Shown here in pieces: positions 51,159-52,433 of a DNA stretch of 52,433 nt. The DNA comes from JBNKHH01 sp050290245 (GTDB lineage Bacteria > Pseudomonadota > Alphaproteobacteria > Rhodobacterales > Rhodobacteraceae). How positions within the stretch are numbered: the first letter of the stretch is position 1; each line of letters opens with the position of its first letter. The position numbers were made by a program, and so were the translations under genes. The stretch spans positions 1-52,433 of the forward strand of contig JBNKHH010000025.1 in NCBI GenBank assembly GCA_050290245.1, given 5' to 3'. The notes beneath the pieces were generated by a model, which was not told the DNA's origin, did not search any database, and worked only from the letters and a program-made list of their open reading frames with translations.

Positions 51159-52412
51159 ATGCCTGCCCTTTGCCGCGATTGCCTGTCAATGTTCGATGCC
51201 GGAACGCGCTGCCCCGAATGTGGGCGGCCGCGGGTCTTGTCGCATCCGGAACTGTATGACCTGTCGATTGCGCACATGGACTGCGATGCGTTCTATGCCA
51301 GTGTCGAAAAGCGGGACGATCCAAGCCTGCGGGACAAGCCGGTGATCATCGGTGGAGGCAAGCGGGGGGTCGTATCGACGGCGTGCTATATCGCGCGGAT
51401 CAGGGGAGTCCGCTCGGCAATGCCGATGTTTCAGGCGCTGAAATTGTGCCCCGATGCAGTGGTCGTGAAGGGGCGGATGAGCGCCTATGTCGAGGCGTCA
51501 AAGGCGATCCGGGCGATGATGGATGAGCTGACCCCAGTGGTGGAGCCATTGTCGCTGGACGAGGCCTTCATGGACCTTTCGGGGACGGCACGTCTGCATG
51601 GAAAACCACCGGCCGTGATGCTGGCGGGGCTGGTCAGGCGGATGGAAACCGAGCTGGGGCTGTCGGGGTCTATCGGCCTGAGCCATAACAAGTTCCTGGC
51701 CAAAGTCGCGTCCGATCTGGATAAGCCCAGGGGGTTTTCGATTATCGGCGAAGCCGAGACCATGGCGTTCCTGAAAGACAAGCCGGTGGGGCTGATCTGG
51801 GGGGTCGGGGCGCAGACGCGGGCGGCGCTGGACAAGGTGGGGATTCGGACGTTTACGGATTTGCTGCGCTGGGAACAGCAGGACCTGGTGGCGCGGTTCG
51901 GCGGCATGGGCGAACGGCTGTATCACCTTGCTCGGGGGCAGGACAGGCGGCGGGTGCAGCGGAATGCGCCGGTGAAGTCGATTTCCAACGAGACGACGTT
52001 TTTCGAGGATACAGCGGATGCGGATGTGCTGGACGGGCATATCTGGCGGCTGGCGGAGAATGTCGCCGACCGGGCCAAGGCCAAGGACAAGGCGGGGCTG
52101 ACGGTGACACTGAAGCTGAAGCGGGCCAACCACAAGATACTGACGCGACAGGCGAAATTGAGCGATCCGACGCAGATCGCGGACCGGATTTACCGCACCG
52201 CGCGGGCCTTGCTGGACCAGGTCGGGGACGAGGGGCCATATCGGTTGATCGGGGTCGGGATTTCGCACCTGAGCGATGCCGACGGCGCGGATCGGGACGG
52301 GGATCTCTTAGATCCCAAGGCGCAGGTGAGGGCCGAGGCCGAGCGGGCGTCGGACCGGATCCGGGCGCGGTTCGGGCCGGATGCGATCATCAAGGGACGG
52401 TCGCTGCGGTAG
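51159..52412 (+). CDS. dinB: DNA polymerase IV (Y-family translesion polymerase)
   Basis: A 417-residue error-prone polymerase. An N-terminal zinc-ribbon-like extension (CRDCLSMFDAGTRCPECGRP; two CxxC pairs) precedes the catalytic core. The core has IAHMDCDAFYASVE (first Asp), SLDEAFMDLS (Asp-Glu pair) and a little-finger domain (ISNETTFFEDTADADVLDGH) of Pol IV type. No clear beta-clamp-binding tail is seen at the last residues (IIKGRSLR). The SOS box upstream indicates induction on DNA damage. The ATG at 51159 has a weak ribosome site, but the zinc ribbon fits family members in alphaproteobacteria. It ends 21 nt before the window end. Confidence 0.94.
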   Translation: MPALCRDCLSMFDAGTRCPECGRPRVLSHPELYDLSIAHMDCDAFYASVEKRDDPSLRDKPVIIGGGKRGVVSTACYIARIRGVRSAMPMFQALKLCPDAVVVKGRMSAYVEASKAIRAMMDELTPVVEPLSLDEAFMDLSGTARLHGKPPAVMLAGLVRRMETELGLSGSIGLSHNKFLAKVASDLDKPRGFSIIGEAETMAFLKDKPVGLIWGVGAQTRAALDKVGIRTFTDLLRWEQQDLVARFGGMGERLYHLARGQDRRRVQRNAPVKSISNETTFFEDTADADVLDGHIWRLAENVADRAKAKDKAGLTVTLKLKRANHKILTRQAKLSDPTQIADRIYRTARALLDQVGDEGPYRLIGVGISHLSDADGADRDGDLLDPKAQVRAEAERASDRIRARFGPDAIIKGRSLR

Positions 52413-52433
52413 GGTGCGTACGCAGGCAACGGG

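Overview
The window is a 52.4 kb chromosomal segment of a marine alphaproteobacterium, most likely a Rhodobacteraceae (Roseobacter-group) species. The reasons are: most genes are GC-rich and tightly packed with ATGA/GTGA start-stop overlaps; there is a DMSP lyase of the DddP family in which every known catalytic and metal-binding residue falls at its expected number; there is a Hint-domain protein, an xdhABC-plus-Bmp-transporter operon, three peptide deformylase genes in tandem before fmt, and an alphaproteobacterial SOS box (GAAC-N7-GAAC) in front of dinB. I see no rRNA, CRISPR, insertion sequence, integrase or phage gene.

Layout. 1-3530: end of a surface-polysaccharide cluster (flippase fragment, glycosyltransferase, hexapeptide acyltransferase, DegT/StrS aminotransferase), visibly poorer in GC than the rest and stopping at a tRNA-Leu(CAG). 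3939-5719: complex I NDUFA9-like protein and convergent UppP. 5932-12917: glutamate synthase operon gltD-GFA-GFA-gltB, with two formaldehyde-activating-enzyme-like genes between the two subunits. 13065-16238: FadH-type flavoprotein and a LysR regulator. 16310-18695: a minus-strand operon of MoCF/CinA-like, GNAT and OmpA-family genes, divergent from sfsA and map. 20325-21594: cupin and dienelactone hydrolase. 21811-31281: a nine-kilobase purine operon, xdhABC followed by a Bmp/nucleoside ABC transporter (ATPase, two permeases, binding protein) and a probable 46-codon small gene between the permeases, closed by a strong terminator. 31380-35824: aldo/keto reductase, Hint protein, lipase-like hydrolase, pyrF, DUF1330 protein and a divergent HxlR-type regulator with two palindromes between them. 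36126-38741: clpB. 39394-41621: a DUF3445 haem N-demethylase-like gene divergent from dddP. 41814-43192: PepSY protein, cytochrome b561 and membrane-anchored LuxR-type regulator. 43249-46427: an SDR protein without the catalytic YxxxK, then fmt with three def genes, the one next to fmt having lost its catalytic residues. 46530-49340: C-S lyase, then a copper-delivery set for cytochrome oxidase (small DUF2946-like protein, PCuAC, Sco). 49383-52412: NfeD/stomatin pair, NUDIX hydrolase and dinB sharing an SOS box.

How they work together. Much of the window is nitrogen and one-carbon economy suited to the sea: ammonium assimilation (gltDB), purine uptake and oxidation (xdh plus Bmp transporter), DMSP cleavage (dddP) beside a possible oxidative N-demethylase, and possible formaldehyde-linked proteins (GFA). 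The rest is housekeeping: N-terminal protein maturation (map, def, fmt), proteostasis (clpB), cell wall (uppP), respiration (Sco/PCuAC) and translesion synthesis (dinB).

The most unusual points are the catalytically degenerate peptide deformylase kept in frame inside the def-fmt operon, the SDR without YxxxK, a two-copy structured intergenic element (12925 and 43954), the overlooked small gene in the purine transporter, a hairpin abutting the pyrF start codon, the redox-like module with a membrane-tethered regulator, and three convergent gene pairs whose stop codons share one CTAG.
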